Source: Propionicimonas sp. | GTDB lineage: Bacteria > Actinomycetota > Actinomycetes > Propionibacteriales > Propionibacteriaceae | DNA length: 64,000 nt | Direction of reading: 5' to 3' | NCBI RefSeq assembly: GCF_029975155.1 | Contig: NZ_JARKPQ010000341.1 | Span: 1 to 64,000 of the forward strand | In this document: positions 33,470 to 42,518 of the stretch, piece after piece | Position numbering within the stretch: the stretch's first letter is position 1 | How the letters are laid out: the number at the start of each line of letters is the position of its first letter | Made by a program: the position numbers and the translations under genes | Notes under the pieces: model-generated | Database searches by the model: none | Seen by the model: only the letters and a program-made list of their open reading frames with translations | Told to the model about the DNA's origin: nothing

Positions 33470-34588
33470 CTAGGCCAACCGGTAGCGCTCCATGGCGTCG
33501 GGGTCGAGGGCGACACCGAGGCCGGCCGCGTCGGGCATCCGGATGATCGCCCGCTCGTCGGGACGGATCGGGTCGCTGATCAACTCGTCCCGCAGCGGGT
33601 TCGGCTGTCCGTCGAACTCGAAGAGGCCCCGGTTGGTGCACGAGGCGAGCAGGTGGAGGTTCGCGGCGAGCCCGATCGCCGAGGTGTACACGTGCGGCGT
33701 GAACGTGCGGTGCCAGGCGTCCGCCAGATCGGCGATCCGCTTGACGTTGGTGATGCCACCGGCCCAGATCGTGTCAGCCTGCACGACGTCCACCGCACCT
33801 CGGGTGATCAGGTCCCGGAACGCGAAGAGGGACGTCTGGGACTCGTACCCGGCGATCGGCACCGCACTGCGGGCGGCCACCACGACGGCTCCGTCGATGT
33901 CGTCGGCGAGAATCGGCTCCTCGAGCCACGCGATGCCGGAGTCCGCGACCCGTCGAGTGAACTCGATGGCTTCCCCGGCCGTGAAGCCGCAGTTGGCGTC
34001 GAGCATGAGCAGGAAGTCGTCACCGACAGCCGATCGCACGGCGTGAATGCGGCGAGAGTCCTCCCTGACGCCCAGGCCACCGACCTTCAGCTTGGCTGCC
34101 GAGAAGCCGCGCTCCCGGTACTCGAGTACTTCGGCGATGATCGGGCCGTCGGAGAGGTCGGGTCCGTACAGTCCACCGCTCGCGTAGCACTCGAGCTCGG
34201 ACGTCGCGCCGCCCAGCAACTGGTACACGGGCAGGCCTGCGGCCTTGCCCATGATGTCCCACAGGGCGATGTCGATGCCGCTGATCGCAGCCATCACGAT
34301 GCCGCCGCGGCCGAGGTGCACCGTGGACTGGTACATCATGGTCCACAGCTGCCGGGCGTAGCGGGGATCCCTGCCGATCAGCAACGGCTTCAGTTGCCGG
34401 CAGACGACGCTGGCCACGGCCTCGGAGGCACCTCCGAAGGTCGCGGACTCCCCGACACCGGTGATGCCCTCATCGGTGTCGATCTCGATGACCATGCAGT
34501 CGCGATAGCGAATGTGAAGATGCGCATCCCACCTTTCCTGCGGCAGGTTGTAGCGGAGGACATGGATGCGGATGTCGCTGATCTTCAT
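33470..34588 (-). CDS. Mandelate racemase-subgroup enolase-superfamily dehydratase
   Basis: 372-aa enolase-superfamily enzyme. The KxK motif is Lys166/Lys168 in AAKLKVG, metal ligands are Asp197 (LDAN), Glu223 (WLEEP) and Glu249 (GYES), and the His299/Asp272 dyad is present, so it belongs to the mandelate racemase subgroup. These enzymes mostly dehydrate acid sugars to 2-keto-3-deoxy acids. The neighbours (sugar-type ABC importer, KDG-type kinase, KDPG-type aldolase) support that role. Last gene of the minus arm, 71 bp after the permease gene. The specific sugar acid cannot be read off. Confidence 0.88.
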   Translation of the reverse strand: MKISDIRIHVLRYNLPQERWDAHLHIRYRDCMVIEIDTDEGITGVGESATFGGASEAVASVVCRQLKPLLIGRDPRYARQLWTMMYQSTVHLGRGGIVMAAISGIDIALWDIMGKAAGLPVYQLLGGATSELECYASGGLYGPDLSDGPIIAEVLEYRERGFSAAKLKVGGLGVREDSRRIHAVRSAVGDDFLLMLDANCGFTAGEAIEFTRRVADSGIAWLEEPILADDIDGAVVVAARSAVPIAGYESQTSLFAFRDLITRGAVDVVQADTIWAGGITNVKRIADLADAWHRTFTPHVYTSAIGLAANLHLLASCTNRGLFEFDGQPNPLRDELISDPIRPDERAIIRMPDAAGLGVALDPDAMERYRLA

Positions 34589-34659
34589 GGAATTTCTCTT
34601 CCTATCCCATTTGATTTACAGGGGTGGTCAGTAATGCTCAATCGAAACAAGGGTGCACC

Positions 34660-35475
34660 TCAGCCCTTGACCGCGCCGAAGGCCATTCCCCGAACGAGGA
34701 ACGGCTGGGCGAGGAAGGTGCAGACGACGACGGGAATGATCCCGAGCATGATCGTCGCGCCCAGCTGCTCCCAGAGAATCTGGCTCGTGTCACGCTGGAA
34801 CGTGGCCAGGTAGGCGGGAAGGGTCTGGCTGCCCGACGTCGACAGGACCTTGGCCAGGAGGAACTCGTTCCAGGAGTAGAACGCGCTCAGGGTCGCCGCG
34901 GCCGCGATGCCTGGCCGGACGATGGGCAGGGCTACTGCCCAGAAGATCTGCCATTCGTTCGCACCGTCGATCCTGGCGGCCTCGTCCAGTTCCTTGGGCA
35001 CGTCCTCGAAGAAGGACCTCATCATCCACACGACGAACGGCGTGTTGAAGAGCGCCTGAGCCAGGATCACCGCCAGCAGCGAGCCCTGGATGCCGATTCG
35101 GACGGAGAGGTAGTAGAGGGGAATCGCGATGATGATCGGCGGCACGAGGAGGGTCGTGAGGATCACGAACATGAGTCTTTCCTTGCCGCGGATCGCGAAT
35201 TTCGCCAGCGCGTAGGCGCCGAGCGTTCCGGCCGCGACGGACAGCGCCACGGTCGCGATCGCGACCACGATGCTGTTGGCCAGATACGGCAGGGCCACCC
35301 AGAACGTGGCACCGTAGTTACCAGTCGTGGGTGGGAAGATGAACTGCGGTGGATTTGCGTTGGCCACGTCCCGTGGCTTCAGCGAGAGCAGGAAGGTCCA
35401 GTAGAGCGGGAAGACGGTCGCGACCAGGGCCAGGCCCAGCAGTCCGGCCAGCAACCCTCGCCAGAGCCCCCTCAT
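34660..35475 (-). CDS. ABC sugar-type permease, MalG-like
   Basis: 271-aa CUT1-type permease with six membrane helices. The EAA loop reads DEAARIDGANEWQIFWAVALP, split here as EAARIDGA-N-EWQIF, which docks the ATPase. The C-terminus ends GMAFGAVKG, as in MalG-like proteins (GLTAGAVKG). ATG 35475 overlaps the stop of the partner permease (ATGA). No ATPase gene is in the window, so a shared MsiK/UgpC-type ATPase must energise the importer, as is usual in actinobacteria. Confidence 0.92.
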   Translation of the reverse strand: MRGLWRGLLAGLLGLALVATVFPLYWTFLLSLKPRDVANANPPQFIFPPTTGNYGATFWVALPYLANSIVVAIATVALSVAAGTLGAYALAKFAIRGKERLMFVILTTLLVPPIIIAIPLYYLSVRIGIQGSLLAVILAQALFNTPFVVWMMRSFFEDVPKELDEAARIDGANEWQIFWAVALPIVRPGIAAAATLSAFYSWNEFLLAKVLSTSGSQTLPAYLATFQRDTSQILWEQLGATIMLGIIPVVVCTFLAQPFLVRGMAFGAVKG

Positions 35476-36428
35476 CGTGAACTCCTTCGCGTCACGAACA
35501 GGAACCCGGCCGCCAGCAACACCGTGAAGAAGGTCAGGGTGATACCGGTGACTCCCGCCATGCCGAAGTCGAAGCGCTGGAGGGCATCCACATACATCCG
35601 GTAGGAGACGAGCTCAGTGGACGTGCCGGGCCCGCCTCCGGTCATGATGAAGATCTTGTCGAACTCCTTGAAAGCATTGATGCCCCGGATGAGGACGGCG
35701 ATCAGGACCACCGGCCGGATCAGCGGAAGCAGGATGCGCCACATGATCTGGAACGAGGACGCACCATCGGTGGCAGCCGCCTCCACCAGTTCGACCGGCA
35801 CCGACGTCAGCCCGGCGATGCAGAGAAGCATCATGAACGGAGTCCACTGCCAGACATCGACCACGATCACCGCGGCAAATGTCAGCCACGGCGGATCGAC
35901 CGACTGCAGCCACACCGGCCCCGTGCCGCCGAACAGGGAGATGGCCCAGTTGATGACCCCGTTGTCGGCGGAGTACATGTAGCGCCAGATGTAGGCCACG
36001 GCCACGGGGGTCAGCATCATGGGCAGGGACAGCAGCGCGATCAGGCCACCGCGGGACCGCTTGCGATTGTAGAGAAGGAGGGCCAGCCCGAGCCCGAGCG
36101 CTGTCTCCGCCGCCACGGTGACGACCACGAAGACGATCGTCCGTCCGAGCGCGGGCAGCAGGCTCTCGCCACCCGCGCTGAAGGCATTCACATAGTTGCT
36201 CAGCCCGGCGAAGGTGATGCCGAGGTCCTGCCGGGTGAGCTTCCAGTTGAGGAAGCTCGTGACCCCGGCGAATCCGACCGGGTAGATCGCGGTGAACAGC
36301 AACGCCAACAGCGCCGGGACGAGGAAGATCCAGGCGACCCGCGTACGCCGACGGTGCCCGCGTCCGCCCCGGCGGGCGGCAGCGGGCTCCGCTGCCACCC
36401 GTTCAGGACTGCCGACGGTCGTGGTCAT
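35472..36428 (-). CDS. ABC sugar-type permease, MalF-like
   Basis: 318-aa permease with a cytoplasmic Arg/Ala-rich N-terminus and six membrane helices. The EAA loop is VEAAATDGASSFQIMWRILLP (residues ~217-237, split after GAS). FKEFDKIFIMTGGGPG is the typical MalF/UgpA periplasmic-side motif. ATG 36428 overlaps the aldehyde dehydrogenase stop (ATGA) and the gene ends in the next permease start, so all three are translationally linked. Confidence 0.92.
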   Translation of the reverse strand: MTTTVGSPERVAAEPAAARRGGRGHRRRTRVAWIFLVPALLALLFTAIYPVGFAGVTSFLNWKLTRQDLGITFAGLSNYVNAFSAGGESLLPALGRTIVFVVVTVAAETALGLGLALLLYNRKRSRGGLIALLSLPMMLTPVAVAYIWRYMYSADNGVINWAISLFGGTGPVWLQSVDPPWLTFAAVIVVDVWQWTPFMMLLCIAGLTSVPVELVEAAATDGASSFQIMWRILLPLIRPVVLIAVLIRGINAFKEFDKIFIMTGGGPGTSTELVSYRMYVDALQRFDFGMAGVTGITLTFFTVLLAAGFLFVTRRSSR

Positions 36429-37891
36429 GACACGGGGACATCGGGCCAGTAGGACTTCACATCGCCGCCGACATCCCAGTGCACGTGCTTGGACTGCCGG
36501 AACTCGTTGAGCCCCTCGAGCCCGAGCTCGCGTCCCAGACCGCTGTTCTTGGTGCCCCCGAACGGAGCTGAGCAGTTCGGTGTCAGCGGATCGTTGATGT
36601 AGACCGTCCCGGCCTCGACACCCTCCATGAACCGCTTGGCCAGGGCGGGATCGTTGCTCATGAGGCTGGCACCCAGCCCGAACTCGCTGTCGTTGGCCTT
36701 GGCGATGGCCTCCTCGAAGTCCCGGTAGGTGTCCAGCGGAAGGACGGGGCCGAAGACCTCCTCCGTCATCAGCGTGGACCCCGGTGCCGCCCCGACCACG
36801 ACGGTCGGCTCGTAGAAGAAGCCACGCGACGGCGACTCCGGCCGGCGCCCGCCGGTGACGATCCTTGCGCCGCCGGCTCGCGCGGCCGCGACCTGGTCGG
36901 CCACCCGGTCCACGGCGCTTCGAGAGATCATCGGACCGAGGTCGACCGTGGGGTCCGTCCCCGGCCCGATCCGCAGGCCGCTGACCAGGTCGGCCAGGAC
37001 CTCTGTGAACTCCTCGAAGCGCGCCTGGTCGACGTACACGCGTTCGGTGCTGGTGCAGCACTGCCCGGCGTTCAGCAGACCCGCGAAGGCCGTCGCCTGC
37101 GCCGCCACGGTCAGGTCCATGTCCGGGCCGACGATCAGTGGGTCCTTGCCACCCAGTTCCAGGGTCACCTTCTTGAGCAGCCCTGCTGCGGTGACGGCGA
37201 TGTGCCGGCCGGTCTCGACCGAACCCGTGAACGCGACGTGCCGGACGCTCGGGTGCTGGACGAGCGCCTCGCCCGCCTCCGGCCCCAGGCCCGTCACGAC
37301 GTTGAAGACGCCCGGCGGCAGATGCGCCGCGGCGAGCTCGGCCAGACGCACCGTGGCGAACGGCGTGAAGGGAGAGGGCAGCGCCACGATCGTGTTGCCC
37401 GACGCCAGCGCCGGCGCGGCCTTCCACGACAGCAACTGGATCGGGAAGTTCCAGGGAACGATGCAGGCGGTGACGCCGTACGGCTCCGGAACGACGAGGT
37501 TGACCTGGCCGGACGAGCCGGACGGCACGACCCGGCCCGTCTCCTGCTCCACCAGCGAGGCATAGAACTCGAAGGTGCGCGCGGCCACGTCCAGTTCACC
37601 GCGGCTGTCCCGCAGCGGCTTGCCACCCTCGAGGGTGAGCATCTCGGCGAGTTCGTCGGTGTGTTTCCGGATCTCGCCACCGACCGCCCGGACGGCGGCG
37701 GCCCGCTCCGAGACGGACGTGCGCCGCCACAGCCGAAGGGCCTCGGCCGCGGAGTCGACCGCAGCGTTGGCATCGGCCGCCGTGCCGCGGCACATCTCCC
37801 CGACAACCTCTTCTGTTCCCGGATTGACGACCGGCACCGTGTCCCGGTCCGCACCGGCGACCGCGCGTCCGTCGATCCAGAGTCTGTTCAT
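36425..37891 (-). CDS. Aldehyde dehydrogenase family protein
   Basis: 488-aa ALDH. Glu245 in LELGGK and Cys279 in GQCC are the catalytic pair, and EEVFGPVLP is present. One oddity: the cofactor-binding lysine of the usual KPSE motif (Asn-Thr-x-Val-x-Lys-Pro-Ser) is Leu171 in NTIVALPSPFTP, which could affect NAD(P) binding. It is inserted between the solute-binding protein gene and the permease genes, so its substrate probably belongs to the imported compound's pathway (for example an aldehyde from aldolase cleavage or ring opening). The substrate is unknown. Confidence 0.88.
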   Translation of the reverse strand: MNRLWIDGRAVAGADRDTVPVVNPGTEEVVGEMCRGTAADANAAVDSAAEALRLWRRTSVSERAAAVRAVGGEIRKHTDELAEMLTLEGGKPLRDSRGELDVAARTFEFYASLVEQETGRVVPSGSSGQVNLVVPEPYGVTACIVPWNFPIQLLSWKAAPALASGNTIVALPSPFTPFATVRLAELAAAHLPPGVFNVVTGLGPEAGEALVQHPSVRHVAFTGSVETGRHIAVTAAGLLKKVTLELGGKDPLIVGPDMDLTVAAQATAFAGLLNAGQCCTSTERVYVDQARFEEFTEVLADLVSGLRIGPGTDPTVDLGPMISRSAVDRVADQVAAARAGGARIVTGGRRPESPSRGFFYEPTVVVGAAPGSTLMTEEVFGPVLPLDTYRDFEEAIAKANDSEFGLGASLMSNDPALAKRFMEGVEAGTVYINDPLTPNCSAPFGGTKNSGLGRELGLEGLNEFRQSKHVHWDVGGDVKSYWPDVPVS

Positions 37892-37955
37892 GATCTCCCC
37901 GTTCCATGTCCTCGTTCCAGCCGACGGCCACCCGTCCGGCTCGACGTCGTGCAGA

Positions 37956-39347
37956 TCAGCGGCCGGCCTGCTTCATGGCCGCCTCCAGGCGCGTCTGCGC
38001 GTCACGGAGCGCCTCGTCAGGAGAGCGCTCGCCCGTCAGGGCCTGGTTGATCGTCAGCCCGATCACGTCCTGGACGCTGGCCCATTCGGGCAGGGTCGGA
38101 CGCCAGGCGAAGTTCATGGGGTTGGTGTTCTCGTTGAGAGTCCGCATGAACCCGAGGTAGCTCAGGGGGCCGCTGTCGGTCTCCATCTCCTTGAGCAGGT
38201 CGTCACGCACCGGCACGATGCCCGGCACGTTCTCGACCATCTGACGCTGGACGTCCTTCGACAGGCCCGTCGCGAGGTAGCTCCAGGCCGCGGAGCCCTT
38301 GTCGGAGCGGCCGTTGATCCCGATGCTCCAGAACCCGCGCGGATCGAAGCGATCCATGCCGGCGGCGTTGGGCAGGCGCGCCCAGCCGATCTTGTCGGCC
38401 ACCTTCGAGCCCGGCGCGAACACCTGAGCACAGGTTCCGTCGTTCCACGAGCAGATCATCGCCACCCGCCCCTCGGCCAGCGCCGCCTGGGTCTTGTTCC
38501 AGTCGTACTCGGCCACGTCCTCGGGGGCGTACGCACGCATGTCCATCACCAGCTGAAGCGCCTTGTGGCCGGCTTCGCTGTCGATCTGTGGCTTGTACTG
38601 GGTCTTCTCGACGTCCGGCCAGTTGTCGAACATCTGGCCACCCATCGCGGCGAAGTAACCCAGCCAGTCGTGAGCGACCGGCGCTCCCCGCTTCACGTTC
38701 ATCGCCACGCCGTAGTGCTTCTCGCCATCGCCCGCCCAGTCACCGGTGAGTTCCTTAGCGACCGCGAGGAAGTCGGTCCAGTTCTCGGGCGGCTTGATCC
38801 CCTTCGCGTCGAAGACGTCCTTGCGGTAGAAGAGGTTCCAGCTCTGGTTGGTGGCGGGCAGGCCGACGACTCCGCCGGCCCAACTGGCACCGTCGAGGAG
38901 CACCTTGTTCACGTTGGCGTTCAGATCCGCGTCGCTGGCGAGCAGGTCGTTGAGCTTCACCATGGAGTTGGCCGAGCCGAACTGACCCATCCAGAGGATG
39001 TCGAGGCCCATCAGATCGTGCTCAGCGGTGCCGCTCGTGGCGTCGAGGACGATGCTCTGGTAGAGGGTGTCGTAGTCGGCCAGGATCAGATCCATCTGCC
39101 CCTTCGTCTTGGCGGTCCAGGCCGGATTGACGACCGCCTTGTACTGTCCGCCGGGCACCGGCGCGTCCTGCAGGATGCCCTTGATGGTCTGACCGGCGAA
39201 GTCACCGGGAATCGCGGACGGGTTCACGGTGCTGCCGCCGGGGCTGCCACAGCCCTGGAGAGCCATCAGCCCGGCCACTCCCAAGGCTCCGCCCAGGAAA
39301 GTGCGGCGAGAGGTGCGGAACGGGCTTGCCAGTTGATTCTTGTCCAT
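37956..39347 (-). CDS. ABC transporter solute-binding lipoprotein
   Basis: 463-aa extracellular solute-binding protein of the sugar (family 1) type. The N-terminus has a twin-arginine motif (SRRTFLGG, Arg14/15) and a lipobox LQGC with Cys33, so it is exported by Tat and lipid-anchored. Trp-rich segments (QSWNLFYRKDVFDAKG, ENWTDFLAVAKELTG) are typical of sugar-binding members. It pairs with the two permeases downstream. The fold cannot tell which acid sugar or heterocycle is bound. Confidence 0.92.
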   Translation of the reverse strand: MDKNQLASPFRTSRRTFLGGALGVAGLMALQGCGSPGGSTVNPSAIPGDFAGQTIKGILQDAPVPGGQYKAVVNPAWTAKTKGQMDLILADYDTLYQSIVLDATSGTAEHDLMGLDILWMGQFGSANSMVKLNDLLASDADLNANVNKVLLDGASWAGGVVGLPATNQSWNLFYRKDVFDAKGIKPPENWTDFLAVAKELTGDWAGDGEKHYGVAMNVKRGAPVAHDWLGYFAAMGGQMFDNWPDVEKTQYKPQIDSEAGHKALQLVMDMRAYAPEDVAEYDWNKTQAALAEGRVAMICSWNDGTCAQVFAPGSKVADKIGWARLPNAAGMDRFDPRGFWSIGINGRSDKGSAAWSYLATGLSKDVQRQMVENVPGIVPVRDDLLKEMETDSGPLSYLGFMRTLNENTNPMNFAWRPTLPEWASVQDVIGLTINQALTGERSPDEALRDAQTRLEAAMKQAGR

Positions 39348-39359
39348 CCTTGTCTCCTG

Positions 39360-40298
39360 TTAGACGGCCTCGACATTCTGGGTCGAGGGAATGACGTCTG
39401 ATGATTGAGCCGTCGGCTCGATTGCAGTGAGTAGTGGATTGGTTAATTCGGCATAGAGGTCCGGGCGACGGTCACGGAACCAGCCCAGACCCTTACGCAA
39501 TTCAGTCATCGTGACCTTGTTCACTTGTGCGTAGATGAGCTCTTCGCCCGCGTCACCGGCCTGCGCGAGGACGTGCCCGTCGCAGCCGACGATGAGGCTG
39601 GAACCGAAGTAGTGGGGTCGGGACGGGTCGCCGGCGTCGCGTCCGACCCGGTTCACTCCGCCGACGTAGCAGATGTTGGCGATCGCGTGCGCCCGCAGCT
39701 CGACGGCCCAGGACGAGGCCGCCGGCCCTCCGGTCGCCGTGGGCACCAGGATCAGATCGGCACCGCGGAGAGCCAGGACTCGCGCGGCCTCGGGAAAGTG
39801 CCTGTCGTAGCAGATCAGGACGCCGAGGTTGATCCCGAACGGGGTGGATACGACCTCGAAGCCGGTGTCGCCCGGCGCGAAGTAGTACTGCTCCAGGCTT
39901 GTCCAGTTCGGAAGCAGGGAGCGCGGAATGCTGCTCTTGCGGTAATGACCGACGATGCTTCCGTCGACATCGATCGTCACCGCCGTGTTGTAGCGCCTGC
40001 CGTCCGCAGCCAACTCATACAGGGGCGCCACGATCACGATGGAAAGCCGCCGCGCGAGTTCCGCGATGGCGTCCACGGTCGGCCCGGGGACGGGTTCAGC
40101 CAGCGCCAGGCGGGTGCTGTCCTCCTCGTGGCAGAAGTAGGGCAGGTTGAACAGTTCGGGCAGGCATACGATCTGAGCGCCGTGACCGGCGGCTTCCTCG
40201 ACGAGAGCGATCGCATGGGCGACATTCGCCGCCCGGTCGTCACCACCCCGCATCTGCACGAGGCACACACTCGCCTGCGGGCCGCCGGGAGCGGTCAT
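39360..40298 (-). CDS. Nitrilase-superfamily carbon-nitrogen hydrolase (N-carbamoyl amidase-like)
   Basis: 312-aa amidase with the full catalytic triad: Glu48 (LPELF), Lys121 (YRKSSIP) and Cys163 (LICYDRHFPE). The ICYDRHFPEAAR stretch resembles beta-ureidopropionase and N-carbamoylputrescine amidase. Such enzymes hydrolyse N-carbamoyl amino acids, the products of dihydropyrimidinase or hydantoinase, and three cyclic amidohydrolases lie across the divergent promoter. It overlaps the GntR gene stop by 4 bp (ATGA), so regulator and amidase are co-translated. Confidence 0.88.
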   Translation of the reverse strand: MTAPGGPQASVCLVQMRGGDDRAANVAHAIALVEEAAGHGAQIVCLPELFNLPYFCHEEDSTRLALAEPVPGPTVDAIAELARRLSIVIVAPLYELAADGRRYNTAVTIDVDGSIVGHYRKSSIPRSLLPNWTSLEQYYFAPGDTGFEVVSTPFGINLGVLICYDRHFPEAARVLALRGADLILVPTATGGPAASSWAVELRAHAIANICYVGGVNRVGRDAGDPSRPHYFGSSLIVGCDGHVLAQAGDAGEELIYAQVNKVTMTELRKGLGWFRDRRPDLYAELTNPLLTAIEPTAQSSDVIPSTQNVEAV

Positions 40299-41029
40299 TC
40301 GACACCCTCGTCCGTGGCTGACCTGGCAGCGATGGAGCGGCTGCTCTTCTCCGTCGCGCGGACGACGGTCTGGAGGTGCCCGCGCATCGCGTCCCGCGCT
40401 CGCCGCGGGTCGCGAGCGATCACCGCGTCGTAGATGCTGGTGTGCTCGACCAGGGCCTTCTCCACGGTTCCGGGCACGCTCTCGGTCCGCTGCCGGGCAA
40501 CGGCGAGCAGGTCGCCCAGGGCATCGAGGGTGTTGACGTAGATGGAGTTCTGCGTTGCCACGGCCAGCGCCCGGTGGAACGCGATGTCCGCCTCGTACAC
40601 CTGCTCACCGAGCTCGACCTGCAGGCGGAATGCCTCCAGAGCGGCTCCGAGGTCACTGAGGTCCGCCTCATCGCCGCGTTCTGCGGCGAGCCCGGCAATC
40701 TCGACCTCGATCAGACGCCGGAACTCCACCAGGTCGCGCAGCGCCTGGTCCTCCAGGAGCGCGGCAACCGTGTCGACGCTCATCGCCGATTCGGACGGAA
40801 CGCTCAGCACGGTGGTCCCACGGCCCGGACGGGCGTCGACGACACCCATCACGGCGAGGGCCTGCACCGCCTCGCGGATCACGCTGGCGCCGACGTCGAA
40901 CTCCTCCATCAGCTCACGCTGCGGCGGGAGCTTCTCCCCGGGGCTGTAGACGCCCTCACGAACTCGCTGGAGCAGGTTGTCGGCAACCATCTGCCCGAGG
41001 TTTCTACGGCTGAGCGGCATCTTGGACAC
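40295..41029 (-). CDS. FadR-family GntR transcriptional regulator of the amidohydrolase locus
   Basis: 244-aa regulator: winged helix (about 12-75, GEKLPPQRELMEEFDVGASV) and FCD-type effector domain (EADIAFHRALAVATQN, VEHTSIYDAVIARDP with the metal-binding Asp/His set). First gene of the minus operon and divergent from the amidohydrolase genes, with a candidate operator between them. FCD domains usually bind organic or sugar acids, in line with the catabolic genes on both sides. Confidence 0.88.
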   Translation of the reverse strand: MSKMPLSRRNLGQMVADNLLQRVREGVYSPGEKLPPQRELMEEFDVGASVIREAVQALAVMGVVDARPGRGTTVLSVPSESAMSVDTVAALLEDQALRDLVEFRRLIEVEIAGLAAERGDEADLSDLGAALEAFRLQVELGEQVYEADIAFHRALAVATQNSIYVNTLDALGDLLAVARQRTESVPGTVEKALVEHTSIYDAVIARDPRRARDAMRGHLQTVVRATEKSSRSIAARSATDEGVE

Positions 41030-41070
41030 ACCGGCATCCTAGGGTAAGTCAGAGCTTCGTGTAAACAGGT

Positions 41071-41088
41071 TCTCCAGAATATAGGAGA
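41071..41088. promoter_or_regulatory. Candidate GntR operator in the divergent promoter
   Basis: Inverted repeat TCTCC-N8-GGAGA centred in an AT-rich stretch of the 107-bp divergent gap. A -10-like TATGCT for the plus arm lies at 41105-41110. Binding here would cover promoters of both arms. Confidence 0.45.
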
Positions 41089-41136
41089 TTATGAGGTTCA
41101 CTGTTATGCTGACGGCAGTCGAGCAGGGAGGTCGTG

Positions 41137-42492
41137 GTGAGTCGCCGAACCGATGTCGTCGTCCGCGGCGGCACGCTGGTGACCCCCGACGCGGTGGCGC
41201 AGGCGGACATCGCGATCCGCGACGGGAAGATCCTCGGCGTGGGCACCTCTGCGCGCTCGTCCGCCGGCGAGGTCGTCGACGCGACCGGGCTCCACGTGTT
41301 CGCCGGCTTCGTGGACGGGCACGTGCACCTCAGGGACCCCGGCGCACCGGAGTCCGAGGACTTCGCCACCGGTACCGCCGCGGCCGCGCTCGGCGGCGTG
41401 ACGACGGTCGTGGACATGCCGAACACGAACCCACCGCCCCGCGACGAAGCCAGTTTCGCCGCGAAGGCCCATCACGTCTCTCCCCTGGCCCATGTCGATT
41501 TCGCGCTCACGGCCTTCGTCGGAGCGGACAGCGCCCCGGAAGACCTGGCCGGAGTGCTGGCCCAGGGCGCGGTGGGCTGGAACGCGTTCAACGGCGTCAC
41601 GATCTACGGCGTCGCCCCCGCCGCCGACGACCTGCTGCTCGCCCTGCTCACGAGCGTCGCCCGGCACCAGACTCCGTTCGGCGTCCTGGTGGAGGACCAG
41701 GCGATGGTCGCCGCCGCTCGCCGCGCGCACGCCGGCGACACGTGGACGGCGTGGACCATGTCGCGAACGCCGGAGGCGGAGTTCGAGGCGATCGTCAGGA
41801 TGCTGGCCCTCGCCGAAGCGACGAAAGCCCACGTGCATGTCAACCATCTGTCCCTCGGCGCCGGACTGCAACGCATCGCCGCTGCGCGGCGGCGAGGAGT
41901 CCGGGTCACCTGCGAGACCACACCCCACTACCTCCTGGTCAGCCGGGACCATGTGCAGCAGAAGACCGCGTTGAGCCCCGTCAGCCCCCCGCTTCGAAGC
42001 GAGCACGACGGTGCGCTGCTCTGGGCCGGGCTCCGGTCGGGCGCGGTCGACATCCTCACCTCCGACCATGCCCCCCACCCCTCCAGCGCACTCTCTCGCG
42101 AGGATCCGTGGGGACCCCCGGTCACCGGCTTCAGTGGCATCGAGCTGACCGTCCCCCTCATGCTCGACGCCGCGCGCCGGGGGTTGCTGTCGCTCTCCCA
42201 ACTGGCGCGGGCCTTCTCGGAAGCGCCGGCACGTCTCTTCGGCCTGCATCCGCGCAAGGGAAGCCTGGAGGTCGGCGCGGACGCCGACCTGACCTTCGTC
42301 GACCTGGGGCTGCGCAGGACGGTGGATCCGGCCAGACTCCACAGTCGGGGTGTGCTCACCCCCTTCGCCGGGTGGGAGCTCACCGGCTGGCCTGTGATGA
42401 CGATGCTCCGCGGCCGGATGATCGCCTCCGACGGAGAGCTTCTCTCGCAGCCCGGCCAGGGAGAGATGCTCCGACCAGCCAGCGTGGCCTGA
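41137..42492 (+). CDS. Cyclic amidohydrolase (dihydroorotase/allantoinase-like) lacking key metal ligands
   Basis: 451-aa TIM-barrel amidohydrolase. It keeps the first metal motif DGHVHLRDPG (His62, His64, Arg66), His237 (NHLS), His264 (TTPHYLL) and Asp310 (TSDHAPHP). The carbamylated lysine is replaced (Asn149 in VGWNAF), and the bridging-site His of the usual VHAED is Leu184 in GVLVED. It may therefore be mononuclear or a non-catalytic partner of the other two enzymes. Start GTG 41137 is preferred because GGAGG is five bases away; GTG 41134 is too close. First gene of the plus arm. Confidence 0.88.
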   Translation: MSRRTDVVVRGGTLVTPDAVAQADIAIRDGKILGVGTSARSSAGEVVDATGLHVFAGFVDGHVHLRDPGAPESEDFATGTAAAALGGVTTVVDMPNTNPPPRDEASFAAKAHHVSPLAHVDFALTAFVGADSAPEDLAGVLAQGAVGWNAFNGVTIYGVAPAADDLLLALLTSVARHQTPFGVLVEDQAMVAAARRAHAGDTWTAWTMSRTPEAEFEAIVRMLALAEATKAHVHVNHLSLGAGLQRIAAARRRGVRVTCETTPHYLLVSRDHVQQKTALSPVSPPLRSEHDGALLWAGLRSGAVDILTSDHAPHPSSALSREDPWGPPVTGFSGIELTVPLMLDAARRGLLSLSQLARAFSEAPARLFGLHPRKGSLEVGADADLTFVDLGLRRTVDPARLHSRGVLTPFAGWELTGWPVMTMLRGRMIASDGELLSQPGQGEMLRPASVA

Positions 42493-42518
42493 TTCAACAG
42501 AAAGGAAGTGCTCGGTTC

